Source: Iris pallida (Eukaryota; Streptophyta; Magnoliopsida; Asparagales; Iridaceae). From it: a stretch of DNA of 64,000 bases. Made by a program: the position numbers and the translations under genes. Under the pieces are notes generated by a model. It was given only the letters and a program-made list of their open reading frames with translations. It searched no databases and was not told the DNA's origin. The stretch is from contig JANAVB010042253.1 in NCBI GenBank assembly GCA_029216955.1, positions 1 to 64,000 on the forward strand, in the 5' to 3' direction. Shown one piece after another: positions 1 to 12,600 of the stretch (position 1 is its first letter; each line of letters opens with the position of its first letter).

Positions 1-14
1 CCCCCCCCCCCCCC
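1..14. repeat. poly-C run at window edge
   Basis: The window opens with 14 consecutive C. A homopolymer at the edge may be real or a consensus artefact. Positions 15-512 show no coding or repeat signal that I recognise; by position they lie in the third intron of the RRM gene that starts at 1554 on the minus strand. Confidence 0.6.
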
Positions 15-512
15 ACACCTTCCGGCTCGTTGTGCAGCCCTAACTCTACGATCCCACTAATAATGATATTTCTAGACTTGGAGCTCCATGTAACCAACAA
101 ATATAACTACTGTAAATCATCCCTTATTGTACAACTGTACATAGTGTCGACTGCTAAATATTATTCTTTGCATCTTTATTGCAGTTTAGAGCATGTGAGA
201 ATAGTAAAACTCTTCCCTCAGTAATCATGACAGTCAAGTACTGATCAAAGTACTATGTGACCCAGTGTGAGAACTAAGAAGCAAAACCTTGTGCAATTAC
301 TGTCTCAACTGAACACATGTAGCCATCTAAGTAAACTGTTCCACTTTGGAGGTTCAAATAACTATTATCAAAATGCCACTCCGTTATCATCATCCATGTG
401 TAACTAGCATTCGGAAATGAGTAACAGCCTAAATTTTACATGTAACATGCTGAACATCAAGTTCCGTTTCCTCTGCAAAGCCGTAATGTAACTAGTAGTT
501 GTCTAGTTTTGC

Positions 513-600
513 AGGGCAAGTCCTAGTTCCACATGGCTCCTGCTAACGCAGAGTCAGGGGAGAGCCCCAATATGGCGTCAAGCTTTACCATCGCACCGCC
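513..600 (-). mobile_element. Au-type SINE remnant (3' half)
   Basis: Read on the minus strand this stretch keeps the order of landmarks of the 3' half of the plant Au SINE: GGTAA.GCT, a diverged CCCTTCCCC-like block, CTGCGTTAGC.GGAGCC and a terminal TGCCCT. The tRNA-related head with A and B boxes is not recognisable. It lies in intron 3 of the RRM gene. The assignment rests on remembered family sequence. Confidence 0.5.
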
Positions 601-683
601 AAGTGATGCCCTCGCACAAACTTGCTATGTAAATTAACAATCTCAACTAAGGAAAACCTCTACCCTATTGTTAATGACACTAT

Positions 684-957
684 CAGGGGCGGACCTACAT
701 GGGGGCGAGTGGGGCAGTTGCCCCCACTGAAATTTTTGCTTCCGAGTTAAATATAATATTCTTATTAAATTTTCTTCATCAATTTTACATTTTGCCCCCT
801 CCGAAATTTGTAAATTTCAATTTCTATATACATATTTACATCAGATTTTACTTTTCCTTCATAATTTTTGCCTCCCTTAGAACTTTATTAATAAAATGTT
901 GGGCTTTCTTTTAGATTTGAGGTCGACCCCTCTTTTAAATTCCTGCGTCCGCCACTG
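684..957. mobile_element. hAT-like MITE
   Basis: The ends are inverted copies: CAGGGGCGGAC at the left and GTCCGCCACTG at the right, the CAGNG...CNCTG type common in plant hAT MITEs. The interior is AT-rich and non-coding. The flanking 8-mers (gacactat and catatcat) do not match, so the target duplication is lost or the ends are slightly misplaced. Confidence 0.65.
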
Positions 958-977
958 CATATCATAATCCAGATCTA

Positions 978-1137
978 CGGCAATTTCAAGCATCATTAAT
1001 TTTGTAAGAAACATCACTATGACGAATATCTAACATAGGCAATAAAAGCAAAATTTCCAGCAAAAAAGTTCAAAATTTCAAGCAAAATTTGTAACATATG
1101 CCACTCCCGGCAATTTCAAGCATCATTAATTTTGTAA
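978..1137. repeat. 30-bp direct repeat
   Basis: The word beginning GGCAATTTCAAGCATCATTA and running to TTTTGTAA occurs at about 979-1007 and again at about 1109-1137. The second copy sits just past the donor of exon 3 of the RRM gene. This is a simple local duplication inside the intron. Confidence 0.7.
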
Positions 1138-1159
1138 CTTCATCGTCGTATATAGATAC

Positions 1160-1554
1160 CGATAACAAGACCGCGATCTCTAGGGCTTTCGCATCCTTGA
1201 AGGTGACAAAGGCGGTCTTCGGAGCTCCGTTCTCGCTGCTCCACCCAACAAAAATCATCATCAAATCAAAAAAAAATCCCAGTCCAAGAAACTCCAGATC
1301 TCTACTAACCAAACAAACAAAAATCAAGAAGAGAGAGAGAGAGAGATGAGATTACCAGATCTCGACGTGGTCGATGTCTCCGGAGAAGGAGAAGAACTCC
1401 CGGATCTCCCTTTCTCCCGCCAGATCCGACACGTTCCCCACTTTCACCGTCCTCGTCTGCAACAACAACAACAACAACAACAACAAGAAATCAAAATGAA
1501 ACCAAAAATATTGGAAGATCGATCACAGTTTCAAGGGCTTCCTCTCACCTGCAT
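1160..1554 (-). CDS. RRM protein, BPA1/BPL-like, 5' exons only
   Basis: Partial gene running off the left edge. Exon 1 is only ATG CAG (1549-1554) followed by a GTGAGA donor. Exon 2 (1356-1456) follows a TTGTTGCAG acceptor. Exon 3 (1160-1238, or 1235 with the alternative AG) ends at a GTATCT donor. The phases join cleanly. The peptide starts MQ-TRTVKVGNVS and continues REFFSFSGDIDHVEI, then KTAFVTFKDAKA and AVLLS. This is an RRM with RNP2 (VKVGNV) and RNP1 (TAFVTFKD). The short first exon and the FFSFSGDI.HVE pattern match the plant family of ACD11-binding RRM proteins (BPA1/BPL), which link sphingolipid-related cell-death control to immunity. The rest of the RRM and the C-terminal region lie outside the window. 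No lesion was seen in the visible exons. Confidence 0.75.
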
Positions 1555-1660
1555 CTCTTCTCACTCCTCTCTCTTTCTCTCACTCTCTGGACGTCGACTT
1601 GGATTGACCTGCGTTTTGGTGAAGAAAGAGAAAGAGGAGTGAGAGGACAGATTATGGACG
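1555..1660 (-). promoter_or_regulatory. 5' UTR of the RRM gene, CT/GA-rich
   Basis: Immediately upstream of the ATG at 1554 the minus strand is a GAGAGA-rich leader, the reverse complement of the CTCTCT-type tract at 1558-1582. Such leaders are common in plant 5' UTRs. No clear TATA box was identified. Confidence 0.35.
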
Positions 1661-1699
1661 GAAATGCCCCTGTGAGAGTGTCCAAAGAAGGGTATATTT

Positions 1700-2940
1700 G
1701 GTACTCCAGATTAGCACAACTATTTGTTTTCTTTTTTCCTTTTTGGTGGGCGACGTAACCTAGGGCTAAATTATGTAGTGGTAAGTTGGGGACACAAACA
1801 TTCTCTTCTACAACAGTCACATTCACTGTCTGGAACTCTGGATTGTGTGATGGGAGCAAATTTGCAAAATATGCACGTTCCATCATTTCTATCATGTGCT
1901 CCGTCAGTATGCATTAGTAAATATTATTATTACTAAAATTACAATATTGACTTGCATTATTAAATATCACTAGTAAATTCGTGTTGCACATAAATTATTT
2001 TTTTCTTTTTCATATTGTTAAAAAATAGTTTAAATATTTGAATTAGGATGTGTTATATATTTTTATTTTAATTATAATTTATTATAAATTTGTTTATATT
2101 TATTTCTAATTTGTTATCAAATATGTGAATAAAAGATATAAAAAATTAATTATGGGGAAAAAAGTTTTATAGTTCAGTAATTTTTTATATTAAATAGTGG
2201 AGGATTTACAAATGGCTTGGATGGCCATAATATCATATGTTGTTGTTGTTAATGCAAATATTAGTAGATAGATTATTAATTACAAACGGCTTCGATGGTC
2301 GTTTCCAAGCCGTAGATGGATTGTTAATGCAAATATTATTGTTGTTGTTGTTAAAATGACCATAATATCATATGTTGTTGCGAATGTTGAAAGAATTTTT
2401 TGCATCGTTGACAGCAATTGCTGACAGATGTTAGTATGCTTGCCCACTTCGGAGTCTCGGACATTCTTAGAGATCTCGATGCTATTGTGAGTTGGGAAAA
2501 AGAAAAGTCCAGGTCTTTTCCAAAAAAAAAAAAATCCCTTTCTCCAATCATATTGTGCCACAGAGGAAGAAAGACAAAAAAAAAAAAAAAAAATCAAAAT
2601 CACAAACATTGAAGATCTCTATTATTCAATTTTAACCAATATTGCTTTGGTGGATATCAATTGAAAATTTTGGATCATTATTAAAAGTGAATATTTGATT
2701 TTGGCTACTTGATTCTGCATGTCTTGCCCATTGAATGATGGAGAAAAACTCACAATGAAAACTGGAAGTACAGTAGAAATCAGCATTTGGATTTTCTCAA
2801 TGTTGCAGCCCTAATGCTTACGCTGTCTAATAAAACCATTTGTTAGAACTCTAAGCAAATAAATCAAATTATCGGAACATGCTTCGAACATTTCACTGAA
2901 AAACGTATAGCACAAGATGGTCAAGTAACTCTGAATGCAC
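1700..2940. other. intergenic, AT-rich, no gene seen
   Basis: This spacer lies between the RRM gene start and the GCP6 3' region. It holds AT-rich sequence, poly-A tracts near 2521-2533 and 2577-2592, and two diverged copies of a block containing CATAATATCATATGTTGTTG (about 2212-2250 and 2357-2380). No conserved peptide was seen. Confidence 0.5.
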
Positions 2941-2959
2941 CTATACAAAGAAATACCAA

Positions 2960-3501
2960 ACCTTGACATTTTGTGATACAACCAACAGGCTATCTTCCAA
3001 AAATGAGCTAACCATACAGTAATGCAGAATCATTTTTTTCAATGGTTTACAGGGGCAACAAACAAAACAAATTTGACAAAACAGCACAAGAGAAAGCTGT
3101 GCATGATGAAGACATGGAAGAATGTTCAAACATCATTCCCTGCAATAAACATTAGAAAATGTCAAACATATTTTACGAGAAGTTGATCCGAATAACTTTA
3201 CACATTGCACAAGAGAATTTTGTTATAGTAGTCGAAAATATTGCTTGCCTCCAAGAAGACTGAGACAAAAGGGGCTTAATCTTCTCCCAACTTGGACGGA
3301 TTGCAATTGCCTCAAGAGCCAGAAACCTGTCCAATTAATTTGATAACGTAGTCAATCACAATCCTGTTGCTTTGTTACCATATCAGGAAAAACTTTTGGG
3401 TGCTGTGATCCTGCTACGGCATCTTCCCAATCAATATACCATTTGTATAGTTTTCACTCGATCTCCCTTGCAGCTTGGGAACTTAACATTTCCAAAAATG
3501 G
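2960..3501 (-). other. probable GCP6 3' UTR with introns, or a further small exon
   Basis: Downstream of the GCP6 stop, possible splice sites occur on the minus strand: a donor ATG|GTAACA just below 3379, an acceptor GGACAG|GTTTCT at 3326, and an acceptor TTGCAG|GG near 3138. The segment below 3326 translates without stops in one frame as FLALEAIAIRPSWEKIKPLL, which looks more protein-like than a random UTR. I do not recognise it. It may be a 3' UTR exon, an alternative last exon, or an exon of a different gene. Confidence 0.3.
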
Positions 3502-3672
3502 TTAGTGATACAAGTAACCCATTTCTTTAGTGATGTTGATCGCATAGTAGTCATTGTAGTTAAGATGTCCCCAGAAGCGGCAGAGGCTGAACTCCCCATG
3601 TTTTGGGGACCTCAGATACAAGATGTATAATTCTTTCAGGCTTTTCTCAAAGGTACTCTTTATAGCAAAAAC
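3502..3672 (-). other. GCP6: GCP6 exon 14 (C-terminus and stop)
   Basis: After the acceptor CTTGCAG the exon reads VFAIKSTFEKSLKELYILYL, then LRSPKHGEFSLCRFWGHLNY, and ends ITKEMGYLYH before TAA. The conserved LRSPKHG..L.RFW..LN.N motif marks the end of the GRIP2 domain. The length matches the Arabidopsis C-terminus. Confidence 0.9.
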
Positions 3673-6600
3673 CTGCAAGATCAGAATGTCGGAAGCAGTT
3701 GAAAGATGAATAAAATTTTCAAGTAGGGAAAGAATATGCAACAGTTGATGACAGCACTGACTTGAAATCAAATCTGACTAGCATAATCTACCATTTCATC
3801 AGAACGGTCGTCTAGTTTTATGTGACTAGTAAATTATAATAGATCCGACACTACATATTTGTAGTAGCACTCAAAAAGTAGACTTCCATGAACTCACATC
3901 ATTAATGACTTGACATCATCAATTTTATCACCAAATGTAAACAGGGACGAACATGAGCTCAACTTTAAACAAAATATAATCTAAAAATGAAAGTTTTTGC
4001 TATATAAGTTTTGAGTTTTGTTGAAAGAAATGGAGATCCGGTCATTCTTATGAGATCAAGATTCCACCAGATGGACATCTATATAAGAACACCAAACCAG
4101 ATCCTCCTTATGAAATCTGGACCAAACAAACTCATGCCATCGAGTCTTGGCAATAACAGGGAAAGAGTTTGGATGATGGCAGATAAAAAAAAATGTGTTT
4201 GCTGCAGCAAATATGTATCTCATCAAATAAAACTTTGCAGACAATAGAAAATCAAGATTCACCTGAGAGAAGTTTATCTGAGACCGCAAATCAAGAGGAA
4301 CTTTTCCATCAGATACAAATTCCAAATTCGCAGGGAAGCACAGCCGAAAGTCCAATGCACATTGTAAGATGTTTTTTATAATGTTAGCTGTTGGTTTTGC
4401 ATCAGCAGACAGGAAACATCTGAAACACAAAATGCTACATCAACATAAGCATGAAACACCAAAACCCACTACTGGTTAATTATACAGGTAAATATTTATA
4501 CCACTATTAAACCATCACTCACTACACCATTAAACAAAAAAGTGTTTCAGAAACATCTTCAGAAGTTGCATTTCTTCATATCAATATAGAATTAAGGGAA
4601 GTCAGGCTTCTTCCTAGTGCTATTGTACGAGGAAGTGCACCATGTTGGTGTTGATCGAACTTCGAAGAGGACAAGTGCACTTGAAAATGATTATAAGATA
4701 AAAGGGCAAACATCATTCACCACATAAAGGGTATGAGATCGAGTATCAACACAATTTAAAAGTTCTATTTCTTTGTAAGATGTCAAAATTTCAAAACTTC
4801 TAAACCGTCATAGCCATTGTAGAGTAGAGCTTCCCATACTGACTCATTCTTTAGGCTACAATCTAATAAATGTATCTAGCTTTTAATATACTCGAAAGTC
4901 GAAACAACTTCCACAATGACAACCTTGAATGTCCAAATAATCAAAATCATCACTTATTAGTGCCTGTAAGGATTTGTTTCATAGAGACCCGGCATGTTTT
5001 TCTGGCTGTTGGCTACCTAACCAACCCTCCTTTATCAAGGCTTGAGACCAGCATTGAAATATAAGACATAAATCACATCACAGTCTGAGTTTAATGGCTT
5101 GCTGACCACAGAAATTTAGGATAAAGGCTTTGATGTTGTATTGCCCTATTCAAGCAGGCATCAAACATCTTTCTGTGCAACATTCATATAGAAGACCGGA
5201 ATAGTACAAGAACTAAAAATGACAAAAGGAAAAATGATAGTATCGCAAGCCAAAATCCTAATAAAATAACAGTAGTTCCCCTCCGTGTGTTGTCTGAGTA
5301 GCAAGATACCTCTACAAACAATCTAAATGGTATGTATAATCCCCGTCTACCAGCCCCTGGAGACTCTCTACACAACAAAGTATTTACCAGCTCCTGTGCC
5401 TTTCTAGACAAACATAAAATGTCCAGATGAGAATGGAAAAAAATCCTATCTGAGAGGTGGAGAGAGTAACTTTACGCATGAAATACAAGATATTTAATGT
5501 CTTCTTCAGCTTAAAACCTTCCTTCCTCCTAATAATAACTTTTTGCCTAATGTTGTATACAGTTCCATAGTACTTCCGTGTCAAATTTCTATATGTAGTT
5601 ACTAAATGCCTTACGGGGCCTGATCTTTATTTGTCAACAGCAGTCAAATTTTCAACTCTGATATAAACTACACCTATTGAGATAGTTACATGGTATACAT
5701 TTAAGCAAACGAGTCTTATGTTAGATAAAATCTTGGTTTTTTTTTGTTATGACTTTCATCTCAATCGGTCACAGTGTATCTCCGGTCAGACAAGTCTACA
5801 AACAATCATTTTTTAATAGGATGAAAAGTTAAAGAAGATGATTGACATGAAGAAAGAAAATTCGTACTTATTGATTGGATCCAGGTTCAGTCTAGTAAAA
5901 CAATTGTGGTCTTTTCTGAAAGAAAACAGAAACTCAACAGGCTCAGACAGTGATTATAGCACTTCCTGACCACAATCATCATCTAAGCCTTTGCCAAAAA
6001 TGGACTTGGCTATCTGAAGAAAGAACGAAAAAATCTACAATCTGCTTTCAACCAGACATTAATGCTGAGTTGGTGAGCAATTCCTAGCATAGGCAAATTG
6101 AGCAAGGGATAAGCTTGCCATAATTCAATGGAGCCAGTTGACAGGTAGAAACCTTCCTATCCACGCAGTTTGTGACCTTGTGATTGTAAACAGAAGAACA
6201 AATAAACCAGAAGATGATCTATAGTTGCTACTGAGAACTGCATTCTGAGGCAAAGCATAAACCTATTAGCAAAACTGGTGACCCTTCCAAATTCTCTCTT
6301 TCAAGTGGACAATCGTATTGTAGTTGATGATAATAGTGATTACTCAGCATGAACACTCATCAAGACTGCCATCACTTAAAATGACATCTGACATCAAATG
6401 ACTCTTAAGTGGCTCTTAAGTGGGACATAATGGACTTAATAACGTGAGAATATACGACGCAAAGAATGTAAAACCCATATTAACAAGATTAAAGCCAATA
6501 GTCTTGACATGGTAAATCACCATGTTAGTAAATAAATAAATATACAAAACCTTTACATTAACATTCCACACGGTCAAAGGTGGAGGCTTTGACTTGCCTT

Positions 6601-9600
6601 GACTAAAATGTAACACAGCCCATGCCAAAATTTGGTACTCTGTCCGCTCAATAGCTTAAAGTTATATTATTAATAATTTAATATAGATATTAAATATGAG
6701 GAAATGAATAGCCATTGACATTTCCCTCTTGATCCCCTTCTCTGTTTGCCCTAACCACCAAATCCCGTCTCTGACTCCGCAATCAACTGTCAGGCGACAG
6801 CATATAAGTCTCTCTATCTCTATCAGTCTCGTTCTGTCTATATCTCTCTCACTGCAAGGTCCCAATGATCCTAATGGTGACGGCTGACTTCTGACACTAT
6901 AATGGTAGGGTGTCCCTCATCAGCTATTCTCACTTGTGGTATTTTCCTTTTATTCCCCCTTATTATTTTCATATTCTAAATCAAAGTCCTAATCATAAAC
7001 CACAAGTTCGCCCCAACTTACCACTGCACACCCATAAGTTTAGTCATAAGGCCCCCTCACCTTACCTCCTTGGACCCCTGCCTAGGCCCTTGGGTCCTCG
7101 TCTCACCACCTTACGTCGTCAACAAGCTTGGATGATGCAGTAGATTCTGGTGGCCTGGTGTAAGAATAGTCATGAAAAAGAGTTCATGAAGTTCAACATC
7201 ATTTAGGCTAAACACAGATAACCAGGAAAAGAATAAAGAACACTCGATAACATGGGACTCAAATGATATGTTTAATATTTACCAAGGCAAGGGCAACATC
7301 ATTCAATGATGTCTTTTCAGAAGTAAGAAAATTTTGCACCTTTCTATATCTAGATGAAATGCAGTTGACTTGTATCCAAAGATACAATGGTAGATAACTG
7401 CAGTGCAACCAAATAGTGTAGTATAATCAAATAGTTTTCTTCGCAACGAAATTCGATCTTATCATCAGAATTTAGGTTTTTTAGAATAATAAATATATAA
7501 CCCTCACGAGCACTCTAGAGTTTTCGTGGATCTTATCTTATCTGTTTTAATTTTATGAATGACATCCTTCTCGGTCTCTCTGCCACAGATGAATGATTCA
7601 TCCTAAATATTGATCTACCATTCTTAGGTACCTTTTGTCCATCTATATACACTCCTCTATAGTTTCTTACATCCTTCTGTTCATATGGGATGGTTCTTTT
7701 CACTTGGTTCATATGGCATTCTTCTATGAGGGTGGTCAAGCAAGAAAGGATAATTGATCATTTTTAGGAGATTGTTGGGTATTACTATAGTGGCGGGTGA
7801 GTTCAAAAAGCCGTTGTTAGTTTCCAAGAATGTTGAGCCAGATAAGTTAAGCCATGTAATCTATCTCGGAGGAACTTTTGATTGATTTCGGTTCTTTGAA
7901 CCATGTTTTAATATAGCTGCTATATCTTGATTCATCTTATTCTTCCAAAGGTTTTGCCTTATAGCTCCTCTTTCCAACAAGAAGCATGGAAAATAACTAA
8001 GTTGTAGATGACAGTCTTACCCACGGAACGGTAAGGATAGAAAGGTTAAGCCTTGAAGGAGGAAAAAGAACTATTGTATCAAGCAGCTTGAAAAAAGAGT
8101 ATAAATCTCTTTTGTTGGAATTTTCATGACATAACTAATTGTCAATTGTACTGTAAACGAACTTCATTAACAGTCAAGGATTGAAGTTTAGACCGCTCAA
8201 TGTAGTTCTAACTATAGAAAAGATCACGAAAAAGGAGATCAAAATGGTAACTGAATCCATTTTACGATCTCTGATGTACTCTGTTTTTCACTACTGATGT
8301 TTAAACACATAGATTCTAAGTTTCTCCTCACACTTCTTTTTATCATCTAACTATTCTCTACTATCATCGACCAACACAATATCATCAACAACATCATACA
8401 CCATGGAACCTTCTACTACTGGATATGCCTAGTAATACATCCATAACTAGCACAAAAAGTTAAGAAGTCGTTGTTCATTATTGATGAAAGTCAATAGAAA
8501 ATGGTTTACTATCTCCTCTAATGGTTCGCACTACATAACTCCATCATACATACCTTTAATAGTCTCGATATAGCTATTATGAATGTGTTTCTTCCCAAAG
8601 CTCACCACATTATCTCACTAGAAATTATATCATAAAATTTGTAAGTCGATGAAAACCATATATAAATTCATTTGTTTCTCTATATTTCTTAATAAATCAG
8701 TGACGCCCATAGTAGATCCCATTCACATAAAACCAAATTGATTTTGTCAAATGTAATTTCTTTGCCTAATCTTTTGCTCAATTATTCTTTCCCGTAGCTT
8801 AATGGTATGGCATATAAGCTTAATTCATCGATAGTAGGTACGAACTTGTATATCTTATTTTATATATGGGTGCTATAGTACTAGTTGTCCCGCACTAACC
8901 AACTTTAAATGGTAGCACAATCCAAGCTCAATCCCTCTAGCACGCATTTCAAGTATATTTTATATGAAAATTATATCGTTGTGTGAACCCATCTCTCTGC
9001 CATAAATGGAATTTCGGCCTATTGGGACGTGTTAGAATAATATCTATATATTATATTACTGCAGTTACCACTAGTAGTTGATAATGTTGGTTGCAGTTTG
9101 CAGGTTGTGGCAAGTAGCATCTTCTACGAGCAACATGTGGCAACTTTTGTTATTCTTTATTTTTTCCATTAAAACTAATAACAAAATAACTAGTTAGAAT
9201 CAAATCATTATAAATTATATCGAAGTTATCCAAAAAAAACTAATTTTGAATCATCTTTTCCATGGTTAAGATGGATTTAATTTAAAATATATCTTATGGA
9301 TAAGATTTCTCTTGTGCATTTAGACGTGGGGTTACAGTTTATCTAATGTTTTACTTTCAATTCATTATGCATAGTCAAAACTTTTTACATTGGACTCTTC
9401 ACTTGCAACACAAAGCCCTATAACTTGTAAGCACATAATCGTCAACCATCACCAACACTCTAGAATTTTAGTGCAGTGGCAGGATCTTTAACAAAATTAA
9501 TGATCTCATACACAAGAAAAACAATAATAGTGAACGTAGGCGGCAAAAGAAATTCTACAAGGTTTTTCTGACTCACATATGCAATGCATCAGCAAGATAT

Positions 9601-12600
9601 GACATGTGCACCGATTCTAAGTCCAAGATGTCTTTGACCTAGACATTCAACACCAACAAACAAATCAGCATGTATAAATTGCACATTTTAACCTGAAAAT
9701 TGAATGCAAAAACAAAATACACTGACAATATTTTAGGCTGGCACAACCATCAATTATGAGGGAAGTCTAGATATATTAAACAATATAAAGTTCCATCGAT
9801 CAGGCAATGTTGATGACAGATGAGCTAAAATGTATAATAAGTTAATAACCTTGTAAAAGAAAGACCAAACTGTTGCCATAATGATTGACTTCATAGTAAA
9901 TTACTATTTCTTAAGAAATGACTAAGAAACTTCATAACAGCCTCAACAATATGAAATCTTCAGACAATGGTATGTGAATATACCTAAGAGTTCTCACCTA
10001 TCACTTCACATATCTAACTTGCAGAAAAATCGTGCATTTTATAATTCACTTCAATATGAAGGAGTTTGTGAAAAAGTTGGGAGATAGCAAGAATATATTG
10101 CTCAAATTGAAAAATATACCATTTTCACATTTTGTCTTTTCAAATGAGGAAACTGAATGGCTTTACTTTAATATCAGCGGTTATTATTTAGTTAATATTT
10201 TGGACACGGAAATGGGTGTCAACTTTCTACTTGTATTGAAGTGCCCTAAATAGGAACCTTACAAAAAACTTGAAATTTAAATGAAGCTGCATTGTGCAGG
10301 TGTTACATCTATGTGTGTCTTTATGCATGTATTGATAAACCAACACAACTAATCAGTTATAATTTATATAGTAACTTACACCATTATCCACAGGAGCTAC
10401 AGTTGACATCTATCTTATAAAAGTAGCCAAACTGAAATGCAGAGTGAAACAATGTGACTTAATGCACCCAGGGAATGTCAAAAAAATGTCCTCCGGACGT
10501 CCGAATGTCTAAGTGCCAATTGAACTTCAAAGTGTCCAACTAAAATGGTAACCATGCAAATAATGGTCTAATTAGGCATCAAAAGTAAAGCATACTTGCA
10601 TAGTCATATAAAAAAAATGTCACTCTTTCTATACCAAAATACAATGGTTAATGCCATGGTTAAATTTTTAATAGGCATGAATATCAGATTAATGACATCA
10701 AATACCACAAAGATATCATCTATATGAATTCTTGTATGAGTTTGTCCACACCTGATGCTTAAGTGAGTGTTGAAATTGGCACCACGATACATCTGACAAC
10801 TGGGAATGCACATACTGTTGTTGTAGCCACAAAGTGATTAATTTGCTGCCTGGAAAAGAAAAGAAGCAACCTAATAATACATATTTCCAACTGAAATATA
10901 ACGAATTAGATAAATAAATAAAGCAACAAACCCTTGCACTAGCAATTTTAACCAAGGGAAGTTCTAGCTATTATAGTTAAAAAGCATAATTTCCTGAGCC
11001 AATTAACTATCAATCCCGACTTGTCTCTTTCTGCTCTTAAATTTGGATTAAAGAACCAAAAAGGGTCTCGTTTTTCTACATTATCTTGTAATCCAAATTT
11101 ATTTGCATAGTTTCTCCCCCCACCCACACCAAAGGAACTAGTACATAACAATGAATGTAGTTAAAAATAGAGAGATAGTAAAGGGAAGATAATTAAACAA
11201 GAAAATATTAAAACGTGAATTTTTCACAAAGGAAAATGAAGAGAGGCCATCTTCATTTCGTCTCTTAGTTGATTTGGCTCAACTAGCTCCTTACAGATCT
11301 TGGAGTGACCCCATCTTCTCAAGCTACTCTCTACTACGACAAGGAAACTTTGAACCATATTGTTGAGAATCCAGACTTTCATGAAAGAATAAGCACATCG
11401 AGATAGATTGTCACTTTATTCGAGAGAAGTGACAAAAAAGAAAGTTGGCCTTCAGCATGTGTCTTCTTCAACTCAGTTGGTAGATATCCTCACCAAACCT
11501 ACTCAATCTTTGTTTGCTCGACTGTTTTTCAAGTTGGAAATGATCGATACCTACGCCTTTATCTTGCGGGGCGGTGACAGTTAACTATTACTGTAATTTA
11601 GTCCCACATCGTCTGGGCTAGAGGAGGATGTGATGACTTGCTCCTTTAAATGTACCAAGGCTTGTCATGTTTTATTCACATCAATAAATAAAAAGTTATC
11701 TTTGAATTCAAATATGTATATATATAGTCCTTAACATGCCGTGTCCTAGTTTTTTCAGAAAAACGTTGCCGTTGTGCCTATGTCGCATCCCGTGTCGCAT
11801 CCGTGCAACATACGTGAATATTATGTGATAATGTTCTGTAAACAAGTATTCAAAGTCTCGTGCCAAAAAGCACCGCCAGTACGACAAAAACCATCTAAAA
11901 GGGATTAGGATATAATTGCAATAAGCTGGAAAACAATGAGGGGAAGTAATATGAAATCTAACAAAAAAAAAATGATGGAACATCCAACGGAATTTGAAAG
12001 ACTGTCATGAATATACTATATGGGTTCTTTTAACGAGGTTATTCGTACTTATGCAAATTAAAGGTGGAATACTAGATAATAGTAAGGATAGATTGGATAA
12101 AAAGTTATTCCGGCAGTCTGATTATTAGAAAGCTTAAAGTTCCTATAAATGAGGCAGAGAACAGAATGTTAGGATCAGATATTAAACCATGGAGTAAGTT
12201 GGGGTAGCTGAGGTGTAAATGACATTGATTATAATGAATGTCTATTCAAGCACAGAAGCATTGCATTTATGCAAGAAAAAGTAGCATTCTGCAATTAGAG
12301 AGGAAATACGACAATAGCACTGCAAGTAAATAAGAAAAGTGCTTAATATACCTAATTTTGGTTAACGTTGTGATGCCCTTCATTTCATCGGATCCCATTT
12401 GTGAACCATGTTTGATTGAATGTGTCAATGCCTGCAAATATCCATTGAGTAAGCAACAGAGTTTCTTCATAAATCAAAACCAAGCATTTGTTTTGTAAAA
12501 TGAGATCCAATCTTAACTACTCACAGGTTTGGGGTTTTGTTAATGATGCTTTAATCCTCCATGTACAGATAACAGGGTAAAAGTGAATTTTACATTAAAA

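Noticed and set aside
684..957. An 8-bp target duplication for the first MITE
   Set aside because: The flanks gacactat and catatcat agree at about half the positions, no better than chance.
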